A stretch of DNA of 64,000 nucleotides from Plazaster borealis. Its lineage: Eukaryota; Echinodermata; Asteroidea; Forcipulatida; Labidiasteridae. Location: contig CM037472.1 in NCBI GenBank assembly GCA_021014325.1, positions 17,097,063 through 17,161,062 on the forward strand. Direction: 5' to 3'. The notes under the pieces were generated by a model. It was given only the letters and a program-made list of their open reading frames with translations, was not told the DNA's origin and made no database searches. Below, in pieces: positions 1 through 11,310 of this stretch. The stretch's first letter is position 1. Each line of letters begins with the position of its first letter. The position numbers were made by a program, and so were the translations under genes.

Positions 1-2575
1 CAATATTTGTATGTAGGCATAGTTTTATTAAAACATTTAATAAGTATAAGTTACAACAAAATGTAGGCGTAACAATTTATTTATAGAAATATGCATTTAC
101 AGTAAAGAGGTTCGTGTCAAGTTCAATGCACTGCGTCCATCGAACTCAGAGTAATAAGGCGCCTAGCTAAGCTACCTATGGCGTCATTGTAGGTCAATTG
201 CCGTCACTCGCTCCCCTCTCCGAATGACAAGCAACCTGTGGCTCTCAATTCGAGAGTCAATGAGTATGAACTGGACAAGCTCACCACAATTCAAAAGTCC
301 TCGGGCATATAAAGCCTTCCATGTCTTGATCAGTTTTTCACTGACATTGATCTGTGACATCTGTTATTTATTCTGGTTGCTGCTGATGTAGTTTTTATAT
401 AGGCTGCTTGTGGACCTTCCAGTTAAATCATGGATAATTTATTTGAATAATTGCTGTTCATTGCATGGCAGTGTGATTTCGGTGCATTCAGTCTAATCTC
501 TTATTCCATATTTTTTTTCAAGCCATACTGTATGCCACCCACGAAATAAAATTTTATGGTTGCCTCAGTTATGTCGACAAGGCCTTCGTATTCCAAGTAT
601 GCTGAAAAAAACAAGCGTCTGATTTGTCAGGGTTGTGTCATACATTTAAACTTTTGTACATTTTCTTGAAGTAGGTGAAGTTGCAATCACGGGTACTGGG
701 TATTTTGTGTTATCGTCAATAGTTATCTGGTGATGGGAGACACTCTGAAACCTATCAGAGGTCAATCTTTAGAACATTACTTCCCTTTGCATGGTGTTGG
801 CGAATGGGAGGCAGACCTATATGCCCTGTACACAATAGTCTCATGGTTATTATGTCTTCATTCGTTTCAGTTAAACTGAACTCCTGAATCTTACACTGTA
901 AGTAAAAGCACTTTCGATGAAGCCTATATAGTGATATCATATTACAACGTCTAAGTTGTAACATTTATTATTCATGGAACAAACTAGAACGCCACCTTAA
1001 ATCAATCGTGGAAATTTAGACTAAACACTATTCTCGAGTGTCCATATGCTCAGTTGTGTGCAGCAGACGGTTGGTGAAAAAAAAAACATTGGAAGCAAGA
1101 GCGGTTATGGTGCGGTAAAGTTTTGTTATGTAGTTTTACGTCATCCGATACCATTATTCTTTTTTCTTTTTTGCCGTGACAGCGATGGCCTATTGTTAAT
1201 TCCGAGTCAACAACTCCTCAGTGGAAATTGTGTAATTTCCTTAAGTGGATGATACTCGGGAGTTAGTCAAAGCATGTCAAAGCCACTCCCAACCACCCTT
1301 CTGTGTCGATCGAATTCAACTGAAAGATCGGGCCCGTTTTTCAATAATAGGACAACACTTTTGACGCATTTTGTACATTCTCGTATTTCACGAAAAGTAA
1401 CGCACTTCCCAGCGATGTCAATTCAACCTTTTGAATGCAGCTATCATCGGTGTAAATATTGCTGGCAGGTTAACAGTGAGGCCCTTTGCGTGACGTTAGG
1501 GGCTCGCATGCAAGTACTGTCCAATGTTAAGAAAACACTCATGGCTAGTTGGAGAGGTTTTTTTTATTCTCCACAAGTAAACATAGAGATAAGTAACTAA
1601 AGCTGGCATCGTGAGACAGGAAGCTGGCTAGAGCTCAGTGCGTGCGTTGACCCTGCATCGTCTTGGACGGGCACAATCCTCAGTCGCGTGAACTCACTTA
1701 AAAACCATCCATTATGTTTCACTATTAAAGTAGATATCGTTGGGCCATTAATAGTAGATATCTTTGATTACCTCCATTACGAGTCTTATTCTCTTTATTG
1801 ATTATTAAACCCCAAAGTCTCAAGGCTATATGGCGTATAATACTTTCATTAGGTACTTTACTGGCGAGGCAGAGATGCTCTAGACAGTATCAGTAGAAAT
1901 GCATCCATGCAATTGAATGATTGGTCCAACTCACCTCTAAATGGGGGTAGAGATACCGTTATTCACGCTCCCCGCCAAGCCGCATCAAAAGTTATCTGAT
2001 ATATTGCCCATTCTGAATCCACAGGCGGTGCTATATCTTCCAGAAAAGATAATTAAACTTTTAACACGTCGGCTACCATCGGAATATACTGTTACACGCT
2101 GGCTATATATATGAGGTCGTGCGTCGTGTAATGTTCCTGACGACGTGTGCCAGACTTCTTGAATCTTTGATTTTATTTTTCTCTCTAACTATAATATATG
2201 GTGCAAAAAATCGATTATTATGCAGTCATTTTCACTGCTTGCTGTCATGCAATATATTGGATCTTACAGACGGGTTGACTGCACGTTCATGTGGTATTGA
2301 AATGGACTCCTTAGTCCTGTACAAATATATTGTATGTATATTTGAACTGGAAGGCCCCTTTATATAACGTTCATATAAACAAAATAATAATAACACAAAC
2401 TGGGAAAACAAACTACATGTTTTGATGATTTTTCGTGTTGATAATCTTTGATACGTGCTTTGAAGCCGTCATTAGGAATGATTTCGTTCGGGGATTGTTG
2501 CTCTTTCTTATTCGATGTCCGACTGTGAACATTGCACTCTGTATAGATTGAGATATTACAGTTTCGTTATAAAGA
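1..2575. other. Non-coding DNA, nothing recognised
   Basis: AT-rich unique-looking sequence with no repeat or exon that I can support. The longest open stretch (1274-1600, plus strand, 108 codons) has no recognisable domain and no convincing splice context, so I treat it as chance. Confidence 0.5.
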
Positions 2576-3012
2576 CGGTCTTGCCTCTGTACAACCTCTT
2601 TCCCACCGTAGGTCTGTAGCAGCCTCTGTCTTTTCTACAGATATTTCCATGGTAAATGTGCCACTAGTGTGTCCGACCTAGTTCCTCCTATCAGGATGTT
2701 TGAGCGTGAAACCAGACTTTCTGCTTCTTCTCACCAATACACTCTTGATTTGCTGAGATGTAGAACAAGGAGCCATTCCAACAGCTTTTTTCCACGTACT
2801 GCTTCTCTTTTGGAACTCCTTGCCTGGTGCATGTTTCCCTCCATCCTACAATCTAGACTGTTTTAAGAGGAGTATCAATTCCTATCTTCAGCTCCCCTGA
2901 GTTATTTTCACATTTAATAATTGTTATTCTTTCTTCTTGTAGCCCCTTACCAAGGGTGGCTTTTAGGCTTGTTTGGGGCGAACTTGCATTAAAACAAATT
3001 TAAAAAAATAAA
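2576..3012 (+). mobile_element. LINE (non-LTR retrotransposon) 3'-terminal fragment, frameshifted
   Basis: Remnant of the C-terminal end of a non-LTR retrotransposon ORF2 (reverse-transcriptase protein). Three reading frames must be combined to follow it: one gives PLSHRRSVAA near 2597-2626, the next gives LFYRYFHGKC and SDLVPPIRMFERETRLSAS, then a further shift near 2810 gives WNSLP-like and NLDCFK-like residues. The pattern 'HRR..A.L.LFYRYFHG..S..L....' followed by a basic 'R.R...S.SFFPRT..LWNSLP' block is typical of the tail end of many animal LINE ORF2 proteins. A short non-coding tail ending in an A-rich stretch (about 2995-3015) fits the 3' end of the element. The upstream catalytic reverse-transcriptase domain is absent, as expected for a 5'-truncated insertion. 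At least two frameshifts show it is dead. The clade (Jockey, CR1 or similar) cannot be decided here. Confidence 0.75.
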
Positions 3013-3309
3013 AAGATGGAAAGCTGCGAAACTGGACTTCACAAAGCAGGTACACGTAGAGCCAGCCTGTAAACTTATAGCCACCTGTTCGTAATTAATT
3101 CTAACAAGAGCTTGGCATTTTATATTTTGTTGTGTTCAATATGATCCAATTGAATTTAAATTTGCTAATAAGTTGAATTGATTGTCTACGCAATACATGT
3201 TTTGAATGAACGAAAACAAATTAACAAATTATAATTTAACGATATAACTAAACACTGGCTATTTTGAGTAGATATCCATATACCTGTATAGGGTTATTAA
3301 GACAGCATT

Positions 3310-4079
3310 GATATTCTACTGGTACTTTTTGGATAGTGCATTCAATATAGGATTATTAATAGTCACTTGTGTAGCTCCGTCTCTTTCCTGATCTAAAATA
3401 TACTTGTCATCATAAGATTATTGTTCAGATGTATAGTTGTTTGCAGTTATAATGAACGTTTTTGATATTCTACTGGTACTTTTTTGATAGTGCATTTAAT
3501 ATAGGATTATTAATAGTCACTTGTGTAGCTCCGTCTCTTTCCTGATCTAAAATATACTTGTCATCATAAGATTATTGTTCAGATGTATAGTTGTTTGAAG
3601 TTATAATGAACGTTTTCGATATTCTACTGGTACTTTTTTGATAGTGCATTTAATATAGGATTATTAATAGTCACTTGTGTAGCTCCGTCTCTTTCCTGAT
3701 CTAAAATATACTTGTCATCATAAGATTATTGTTCAGATGTATAGTTGTTTGAAGTTATAATGAACGTTTTCGATATTCTACTGGTACTTTTTTGATAGTG
3801 CATTCAATATAGGATTATTAATAGTCACTTGTGTAGCTCCGTCTCTTTCCTGATCTAAAATTAAATTGTCATCATAAGATTATTGTTCAGATGTATAGTT
3901 GTTTGAAGTTATAATGAACGTTTTCGATATTCTACTGGTACTTTTTTGATAGTGCATTCAATATAGGATTATTAATAGTCACTTGTGTAGCTCCGTCTCT
4001 TTCCTGATCTAAAATATACTTGTCATCATAAGATTATTGTTCAGATGTATAGTTGTTTGAAGTTATAATGAACGTTTTT
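3310..4079. repeat. Tandem array, five 154-bp units
   Basis: Five consecutive units start at 3310, 3464, 3618, 3772 and 3926, each beginning GATATTCTACTGGTACTTTT and ending AATGAACGTTTT. The spacing is exactly 154 bp every time, so the array is 5 x 154 = 770 bp. Units differ by only a few bases: GCAG versus GAAG near the end, TTCAATA versus TTTAATA near the start, and unit 4 has TTAAATTGTC where the others have TATACTTGTC. Each unit is AT-rich and carries no open frame of note. High identity implies recent amplification or ongoing homogenisation. I do not recognise the unit. Confidence 0.95.
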
Positions 4080-4313
4080 TATCCAATTCACTTTATGTCA
4101 CCATCACAATAATCTTGGTTGTGGCATTCTGGAAGTCAATGTCACTGTGTGTTAGTGCGAATTTCAGGCAACGCGCCGTTTACATCGCTTACAATGTGGG
4201 GTGTTTTTTCCCCTCAAAATGGTGGACGTGACACATTCCCCGCGTTTGATGTGCGTCAATGGATCTATTATGGACATAGTCTGGGAATAGACCTGTGTGA
4301 CGTCCATGAGTTC

Positions 4314-4520
4314 TAATAATAATAATAATAATAACAGTAACAATAATAATAATGTATTGAATTTATATTGCGCTCCATCCAGGATCAGCCTGTTCGAGGG
4401 CGCATTCGGCCTACATTAAAATTCCAAAAAACATGAAAAAGAGGATATAAGCATAAATTAAGAGCTAAAAATACATCAAAGTACCGGATACAAGTATATA
4501 CATACATCCATCAATTTATT
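4314..4520. repeat. (TAA)n microsatellite with adjoining interspersed-repeat fragment
   Basis: A TAA/AAC triplet run at 4314-4353 is followed by a segment with 'tttatattgcgc' and 'ggcgcattcgg', a layout seen in common marine-invertebrate short repeats where an (ATA)n end adjoins a 'tatagcgc...aaggcgc' hairpin. The segment at 42176-42320 has the same layout. The family is not identified. Confidence 0.5.
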
Positions 4521-5679
4521 GCTATCAATGTGAGGACTTTCCTTTTTCCCTCTAACTATAACGCTTTTCATAGACTAAGCGCATGACAAAATTAAAAGGT
4601 TGACAAGGTTAAAATAACAGTGTACATAAATATAGGCCTACACACAGGGTAAACGATAACAAACTAAAACAGAAAATATGAAAAGCACATGACCGTACTC
4701 ATCACCAAAAGCTTCTCTAAAAAATGACCACGGTCTGCATCAAAATGGTACATGTGAAGTTCGGTTCAGTCTGTCGTGGTATTCGGATCAGCCATGACTG
4801 TGTTTCGTATCGAATCTGGGTCATTTTAACTGGAAACCGGTGTCAGACTCCCTCGAAAATGAGCCAATTCTAACTTAGATTTTATCTGGTTTACATTTCT
4901 CCGTACATTTATTTAAGATCTGTGTGCAGAGATGCCTGTAATAGCTTATTTAACATGATTTAGGCCTACGCCGAAAGCTGATTTCACTCTGAAATCTTCC
5001 TTCGAATCTGCCTCCCCGGGGACATAGGCCCTTCTGTGGATTTATTTCATTTTGTCATTTCCTTGGGTTCTACAAGGGCCTCACGTCGCGATGTATCAAA
5101 CCGTTAAGTCATAAATACTTAAGCCACGAGGTAAACTACTGTTAATGCAAATGGCCGTATACTCTTCTTATAGATGTGTTTCTTCGATATAGCGCTACGT
5201 GACATTGCCCCAAGCCAAAACATATTCCCGCTTTAGACAAAAGTGTCAAATCTTATGCAATCAGTGCTACAGGTGAAACGGAGGACATCTGAGCCAAGAA
5301 CGTGACTGAAGTGTGGGCGTGGCAATGCTCTCCGTGAACACACATGGCTCTAGATTGGCATTCCAATGCCGTGTTGTTTGCGATTCCACTTTAAGATAAA
5401 CTCCCCTGCAACCGCCCAGTGGGCAAAGTTAATAGTGTTTTAATACACAATCGCTCTTTACTGGGACTGACTTGATAAACTCTACCTGTCATCATTTTAA
5501 CATCTCCCTTCCGTTTTATCATCTGATAAAATATTTGACGTCATTATAAGTCGAAATAATGGTGGCTTCTGTGCTGTATTTATGAAGTCGATGGTGATTA
5601 GCTTGTGCCATAATGTGTTAGCGTGAGTGTCGATCGGATGGAATCGGTATATTGACACAATTTATTCTCTGCGTTTTAG
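4521..5679. other. Non-coding DNA, nothing recognised
   Basis: No supported exon or repeat. Two copies of the palindrome TAGGCCTA lie at 4633-4640 (just inside this stretch) and 4961-4968. Confidence 0.4.
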
Positions 5680-5770
5680 TTCAACGAAGGTGGTTTTAAT
5701 TCCCTGTTTTCCCCTTGACTGTGAGAGCGGAGAAGGCGCTCACCTAGTCGTCATCAACGACTACCACCAG
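5680..5770 (+). CDS. Candidate internal exon, possibly lectin-like
   Basis: A pyrimidine-rich tract ending GCGTTTTAG lies just before 5680 and a GTGGGT donor begins at 5771. The frame between them is open and ends at phase 0. It encodes a peptide with two cysteines followed by GEGAHLVVINDYHQ. The string 'C...GAHLVVIND' is reminiscent of the first conserved cysteine and beta-strand of C-type lectin-like domains, where 'C...GGHLVxI' is common. That resemblance is only about 15 residues, so the function is not established. An alternative acceptor at 5725 would shorten the exon to 5726-5770. The longer open stretch around it (5627-6115) turns into a lysine/arginine- and hydrophobic-rich translation after the donor, which fits read-through into an intron. 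Exon phase 0 would fit the candidate exon at 14978. Confidence 0.28.
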
Positions 5771-6814
5771 GTGGGTAAATTACGGTATCATACAAACAGT
5801 AATCGGGAGTGGTGGCTTGACGCTCAGGTATATTGCCTTCTAATTAGCATTTTAATTAACTTTCTTGCCTATTTTTATCGTGGGTGTTATGTTTGCGAGT
5901 TGGTGCGCACTAAAAAAAAACGTCTTCGTAGGCGTTTTATGAAAGTGTGCAATTTTGTCTGTTTGTTCATTCATTGGTTCAATTGGATTTTTACAAATTT
6001 CACTAATCATCTTAGTGTCATGTACTTAATATACGACATTCCAACAAAGCGGTTATGTGGATGTATGTGTTCCAATGCGTGCTTGTGTATGACTTTGTAT
6101 AGGTTACTACGTTAGAAATCATCCGTTTGTGTTTTCCTGGTCTGTCCAATCGATGTTTATTATGCCTGGATGGCTGTGTAAACAGCCCTTGCAAATTGCC
6201 CAATACCGTTAGAATTGAAGAAGCTATTTACTGTATATAAATGTCTTAAAAGACAATCGTTGGGCGGGATTTCGTTACTAAGCACGCCCCACATTGTGGC
6301 ACCGTTTGACATCACACGATATATTATATGTTTGTTTTCAATATTTGACTGCAGATTGGAAAGTAGTTGAGTGTTTACACGATTCGTCGAATGTAATTAA
6401 GATGCAGTAGCGCAAACGCCCAATAGGAAAGTGTTATTTCATTTCTGCCCTAGATTCAGTAGGCTGTGCAAAGCACCATCAAATCATTAAGTCAATTAAG
6501 GTTCTGGGATTCAACGAGCAAAGCAATGGGGTTACTGTGAATTCAAAACAACCCATTTGTAACCTCGTTGTGTAAGAGGAACGTGGAAGATTTGAAGATG
6601 TTAAGTCTAGGAAGTCACGGTCTGAGGAATATTTTGCAAGGCGAACTCTTCTCGGAAAGATGTTGAGAGAAATCCTGATCCTGGATTTGCACAATCTGAC
6701 TCACGTGAACTAGCATTTGTCTTTGGAGCGAGCGCTAACGGGCTGTGACAGATATACACCGGCAGCAATCGCACAGGATACCGCTGAAAAAATGACATTC
6801 GGTGAGTTGTGGCG
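5771..6814. other. Non-coding DNA, nothing recognised
   Basis: No supported feature. It is probably intron if the exon at 5680 is real. Confidence 0.35.
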
Positions 6815-7152
6815 TGTCGTGGCCGAGCGGTTAAGAGCACCGGACTCAAGCTCTGGTGTTTCTGATTAGCAGAGTGTGGGTTCGAGTCCCAGTCATGACA
6901 CTGGTATCCTTGAGCAAGATACTTTACCATAATTGCTTTGTCCTTATAGGATGGGACATTAAGCCGTAGGTCCCGTGTACTAGGATTGGTAGTGCACGTA
7001 AAAGAACCCAGAACACTTATTGTGGAAGAGTAGGGGTTAACCCCGGTGTTTCTGGTTCACATAGCAAGCACCCTTGTTTACAGGTTTCCTCATGCTTGCG
7101 AGCTACAGTGATTAAGTTCACTTATGAGGCATCCTTGTTTTCATTACAAGAA

Positions 7153-7195
<43 letters not shown>
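6815..7195 (+). mobile_element. tRNA-Leu(CAA)-derived SINE
   Basis: The 5' head folds as a class II tRNA. The acceptor stem is TGTCGTG (6815-6821) pairing with CATGACA (6894-6900). An A-box-like TGGCCGAGCGG lies at 6820-6830. The anticodon stem CCGGA/TCTGG encloses loop CTCAAGC, giving anticodon CAA (leucine), followed by a long variable arm. A perfect B box GGTTCGAGTCC lies near 6879-6889. Downstream is a conserved-looking body ('cttgagcaagatac', 'gatgggacattaagccgtagg', 'gtaaaagaaccca') and a (TAA)n tail at about 7158-7193. RNA polymerase III promoter, tRNA-unrelated body and simple-repeat tail are the three-part structure of a tRNA-derived SINE. It depends on a partner LINE for mobility. 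Because the tRNA head continues directly into the body, I do not call a functional tRNA gene. Confidence 0.8.
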
Positions 7196-7196
<1 letters not shown>

Positions 7197-8465
7197 AGCG
7201 TTTCATCTCGAAGTTTTTCGAGCTTTGTCTCCCAGGAACACGTCTTACCGTTTCTATATAAAAGTCAGAGATCGGGTCCGAATCGGCTATAGAGGTGTTA
7301 TGCCAAAGCCAGGCGAATCAATCTCCAGATTGTCTGATGCAGCATTTTTGTGTGGTTTTTGTTTTTCTAGCCGAACTGAAGTGGTTCCCTTCCCGGATCG
7401 CACCGTTGTTATAATAATAGAAAAAGGAAAATCGAGCTGGTGTCCAATTCCTTAATGGCTATTCCTGGGTGGGTCTTGTTTCATTTCCAGCACTCCTAGG
7501 GCTCGAATAATTTAAGCTAACCAGATTACTGGTGGGTCGACTTGGGAGGGAATCGGATAGTTTGCAGCGAGCGGCGGCATTCATAATGTTTATGCGTCCG
7601 TCTGGGGTATTCCTCCCATAGTCCTTAAGCTGCTCGGAGAAGAAAACAAATTGAAAACTATATCTTGCTTCAACCGAAACCTTTCAAACACTTGGACTAG
7701 TTTGAGCACATTTTAATGTTTTCCTTTGTGAGGTTTTTTTTCGGGGTCCTGAAACGGGATCCACTGTAACTGTTGACGTTAGCACCCGTCTTTGGTAACC
7801 CGCAGGATACGTTTGACGCAAAAAGCGCGGGAAAGAAAATATTTACCCGTATTGCGTTAGAGTGCACGATCGTCTGCTTTGCTCGGCACGGTGTGTTCTG
7901 TGACTCGTTGCTTTTGTGATCAATTTTATTTGAAATTTATCGCCGTTGGTGTTTTGTTTTGTGTTTAAAAAAACGCTAGCAAAGGTTTTTTTTAATGCCA
8001 ACAGAATTGTTTTCTTTTTCACCCATGAAGTTTATTATGAAGTTTTGGTTTTGGGTTTTTTGTGGGGATTTTTATTTATTTATTTTTTTTTTTGGGGGGG
8101 GCAAGTTTTAATGTTACGTCCTTGCAGGGTGACGCTTCAATGTTAGATGCTAAATTATGCATTCAAGTTTTCAGAGCTGAATATTTCTCAATCTAATGGT
8201 AACTGCCACTGAGTAAAGATGAGACAGAGTAAAAAATGTCAGCATTTGCTGGAGGAAAAATTCAATGAATTACTCATCATAAAATATTCTGAATATAGGC
8301 CTAGCTGCCTCGTACACCATTGTTGAGACCATGGTAGTTCCTAAAATATAGATTTCTATATTCATGATGACCTTATCGAAATAAGGTCGGCCATTCGTGG
8401 TGGTAAAAACCTTGACAGTTTAATATGTACAGTTATGTTTCTATAGCCAGTACCGTGATATTCAC
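7196..8465. other. Non-coding DNA with a T-run/G-run junction
   Basis: Nothing recognised as coding. A TTTA-rich run passing into poly-T and then poly-G lies at about 8071-8101, resembling the one at 35379-35554. Confidence 0.4.
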
Positions 8466-8469
8466 TTAA

Positions 8470-8833
8470 ATGCACTGAACACGTTTGGAAATTGTCAAAG
8501 ACCAGTGTTCTCATTTGGTGTCTCCCAACATTATGCATACAATAACAAGCCTGTGAAAATTTGGGCTCAATTAGTCATCGAAGTTGCAAGAAAATGATGA
8601 AAGAAAAAACACCCTTGTTGTACAAATTTGTGTGCTTTCAGATAGGAATAAAAACTTCTTGCAAGAAGTTTTTATTACTTTAGTGAGAAATTACCTCTTT
8701 CTCAAAACTACGTTACTTCAGAGGGAGTCGTTTCCTACAATGTTTTATACTATCAACAGCTCTCCGTTGCTTGTTACCAAGTAAGGTTTATGCTAATATT
8801 GTTTTGAGTCATTACCAAACGTGTACGATACCT
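8470..8833. mobile_element. TTAA-flanked MITE (piggyBac-like target), full-length copy
   Basis: A 364-bp element flanked by TTAA on both sides (8466-8469 and 8834-8837). Its ends are imperfect inverted repeats: ATGCACTGAACACGTTTGG at the left and CCAAACGTGTACGATACCT at the right. A perfect 30-bp palindrome (8646-8675, half site AATAAAAACTTCTTG) lies near its centre. A deleted copy occurs at 60509-60701 and a half copy at 18272-18400. TTAA duplications are the hallmark of the piggyBac superfamily. No transposase is encoded, so it would be non-autonomous. Superfamily assignment is inferred from the target site only. Confidence 0.8.
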
Positions 8834-8837
8834 TTAA

Positions 8838-10950
8838 ACATTGGATTTATGTATACAGTGACTTCTTTGAATTAACAACAGACAGGCCATAATATATATA
8901 TATATACACAACATGGATGACTAAGGTACCGGCTGGCATGGTGCACTAATTTGTGATTTCGATTTACCCCACAGTTCATATGACTGTTTTATGATGAAAA
9001 AGCCAAACTGCAAAAAAATACCATGCCTATAATAGTTTGTCTATGGTATTTTAATCGTTATTGGCTTCTTGCATTTCCTTTTACTTCAATTTATTAATAT
9101 AACCATGTGAAAGGGGTTTTTTCAAGCTAGATAAATAATGAAAGGAACGAAGCTCTACTGTATAAATTGTATGCATAAGTCCTTCGCGGAGATGTAACCC
9201 GTTCATTGTAAAATGCACGGTTCGTTTAGTAACTTCACTAAAAGGATTAAAAATGCAGTTGATGTTTTCCCTTGTTTAAATACAGGGTCCCCGGTTCAAT
9301 TTGGTAATTGTCAGTGGCTATTATAAAAGGAAATCCTGCCCAAATAGAAAAAAAAAATAACATTCATAAATTGAAGCCCTTACGATAGCAATTTAACTGC
9401 GTGGTCGCGTTTTGATCATTAAAAATAAAATGTTGAAAAACTTGCTGAAGAGAACTGTTTGCCCTCGAGGGGTTTTTCAATGAGCCCTATCTCCGGCCGT
9501 ACACCTTCAGTAAATGTTCGTGAAGCTGTATTTGTATTGAGAAGTAAACGAAACATGCAAATGTGTTTTCGAGTTCAGATTATATTTTTTCGCATTTTGT
9601 CGGAGTTTCAAACGTTCTGAATGCTTGATGTGTTTTTGATTTTTAGTTGAGTAATTTTGAGCACAATGTCGCGAGATATTTCAGTTTTTCGCAATAATAC
9701 GCAGAACATGCGGGTAGTGGTCGTTAATAAATGACGACTACTACTTGAGCGCAATGCACAAGTTATTAAAAAATATACTTGTAACAATAATGCTCCACAA
9801 AACTACATCATGGTTGTAATTACCGGGTCAGTCTACTTTATAGCAATCGCCGGTTGTCATATGGCGAATAATCGTCAAGCTGGCAATGACTTGGGTGCGG
9901 CGTAGGATTGGCAGAGACAGCGCCACACGTGACGTAGTGCCAAGCTCTTGCAAAAGTGGTCTGTTGGGAGGGAAAATGGAACGCCATAGTACTTAGTAGT
10001 GTTTCACCTCCGCTGCATATCACACACGGCCGCTGACAATAACATGAGATGGAAGTCCGTCGTACAACGGCTCGGTTCGGTGTATTTAACCACTATGCCG
10101 TTCAACGATTCGGGTTGTTCATCGATGTAGCTTGCTATCTACTGTAGTGATACCGTGATAGATCTACCAAAATCGGCTGCGTCCTGGGACTTTGTATATA
10201 AGAAAAGAGCAATTTTGCTGTGATTCACTTTGGATAGGGATAACATGTGGTCTTTTATCGGTTCGTCCTGCCTCTTTTCAAATGGTGGATTCATGCGGTA
10301 ATGAAAAGTTCTTCATTGTGAGTCTCCGTTGATATAATCAGGTAGGCTGGTCTTTAATATATTGTTAACCTGTATGCCTATGAAAATATCTTTGACAGAT
10401 TACATGAAAATATATTTATGTAAGGTATTGCCGAATTTGGCTAGTGGCAACGTGACCTGCAGTGCACATTTTAAACTCGCAGGAAAGTCTTCGGGGCTTA
10501 TTAAATGTAACCAACGACAAAAGTTTCACGTCCGTCAGGTCATACCATCCCAATTTAATACGGTATTCAAAAGAAATGGTAATTTTGCGTTATTGATTTG
10601 CCCTATTCATAAAAATGGGTAAACAGAATGAAAATGTGCGTATGGCCTATAGGCCTAGTGTCATAATGCAAGCCTTGGGGCTGAATTTCTCAAAATGCAT
10701 AAATAGAACTTGTAACCTTTTTTAACACCAGCAGTCCAGTTCACGGACTCGCAAACGCAATCTAGCAAGTCGTTAAAATGAGTCGCCGTGCAGAGGTCTA
10801 TATCCAACCGGATCGACCAGTACAAGTGAGAAAATGAAGACGAAGCTATGCAAGCTGACCGCCGTACTTAAAAGACCTAGAGAGACGTATCGATTTTAGG
10901 GTGTGCGGTGTGTGAGCCACGAAGCAGCCTCATTGTATCAAAGATAATTA
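8838..10950. other. Non-coding DNA, nothing recognised
   Basis: No supported gene. It holds a short (TA)n tract near 8892-8904 and a TAGGCCTA palindrome at 10650-10657. Confidence 0.4.
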
Positions 10951-10952
10951 AC

Positions 10953-10978
10953 ATTTATATGTATATATACATATAAAT
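10953..10978. repeat. 26-bp perfect palindrome
   Basis: ATTTATATGTATA and its exact inverse meet at 10965/10966. It directly precedes the block holding three copies of a 'ggggagatggcctt' motif and may be a (TA)n-type expansion. Confidence 0.85.
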
Positions 10979-10988
10979 ATAAAACTAC

Positions 10989-11310
10989 TAGGGGAGATGG
11001 CCTTAGCTTTCGATCCAAACCGGACCTCCGTATATATAATATATATATATATATAATTTGTGTAGGGGAGATGGCCTTAGCTTTGTTCGATCCAAACCAG
11101 ACCTTCGTCAGAGGCACAAAGAAACACAGACACAAACATATCCATTTATAGCAAAAAGAGGAGCAAAGGATAAAGGGAACGTATCCAGAAAAAAAGCGGG
11201 AAAACTATAGCCCAAAAATTATAGCCAATCAAAGCTACATATATGTAAAACTATAGGGGAGATGGCCTTTGCTTTCGATCCAAACAGGCATATATGATAT
11301 ATATGATATA
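10989..11310. repeat. Interspersed repeat with three copies of a ~35-bp motif
   Basis: The motif GGGGAGATGGCCTTAGCTTT, then TCGATCCAAACC, occurs at about 10991, 11066 and 11255, separated by (TA)n blocks or by unique-looking DNA. The third copy is slightly diverged (CCTTTGC). The family is not identified, and no coding capacity was seen. Confidence 0.75.

Noticed and set aside
3310..4079. CRISPR-like array
   Set aside because: Units are contiguous 154-bp direct repeats without unique spacers, in eukaryotic DNA.
6815..6901. Stand-alone tRNA-Leu(CAA) gene
   Set aside because: The tRNA-like fold continues into a SINE body and triplet tail, so it is better explained as the SINE head.
6607..6930. 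Minus-strand open frame of 107 codons
   Set aside because: It overlaps and is largely antisense to the tRNA-like head of the SINE.
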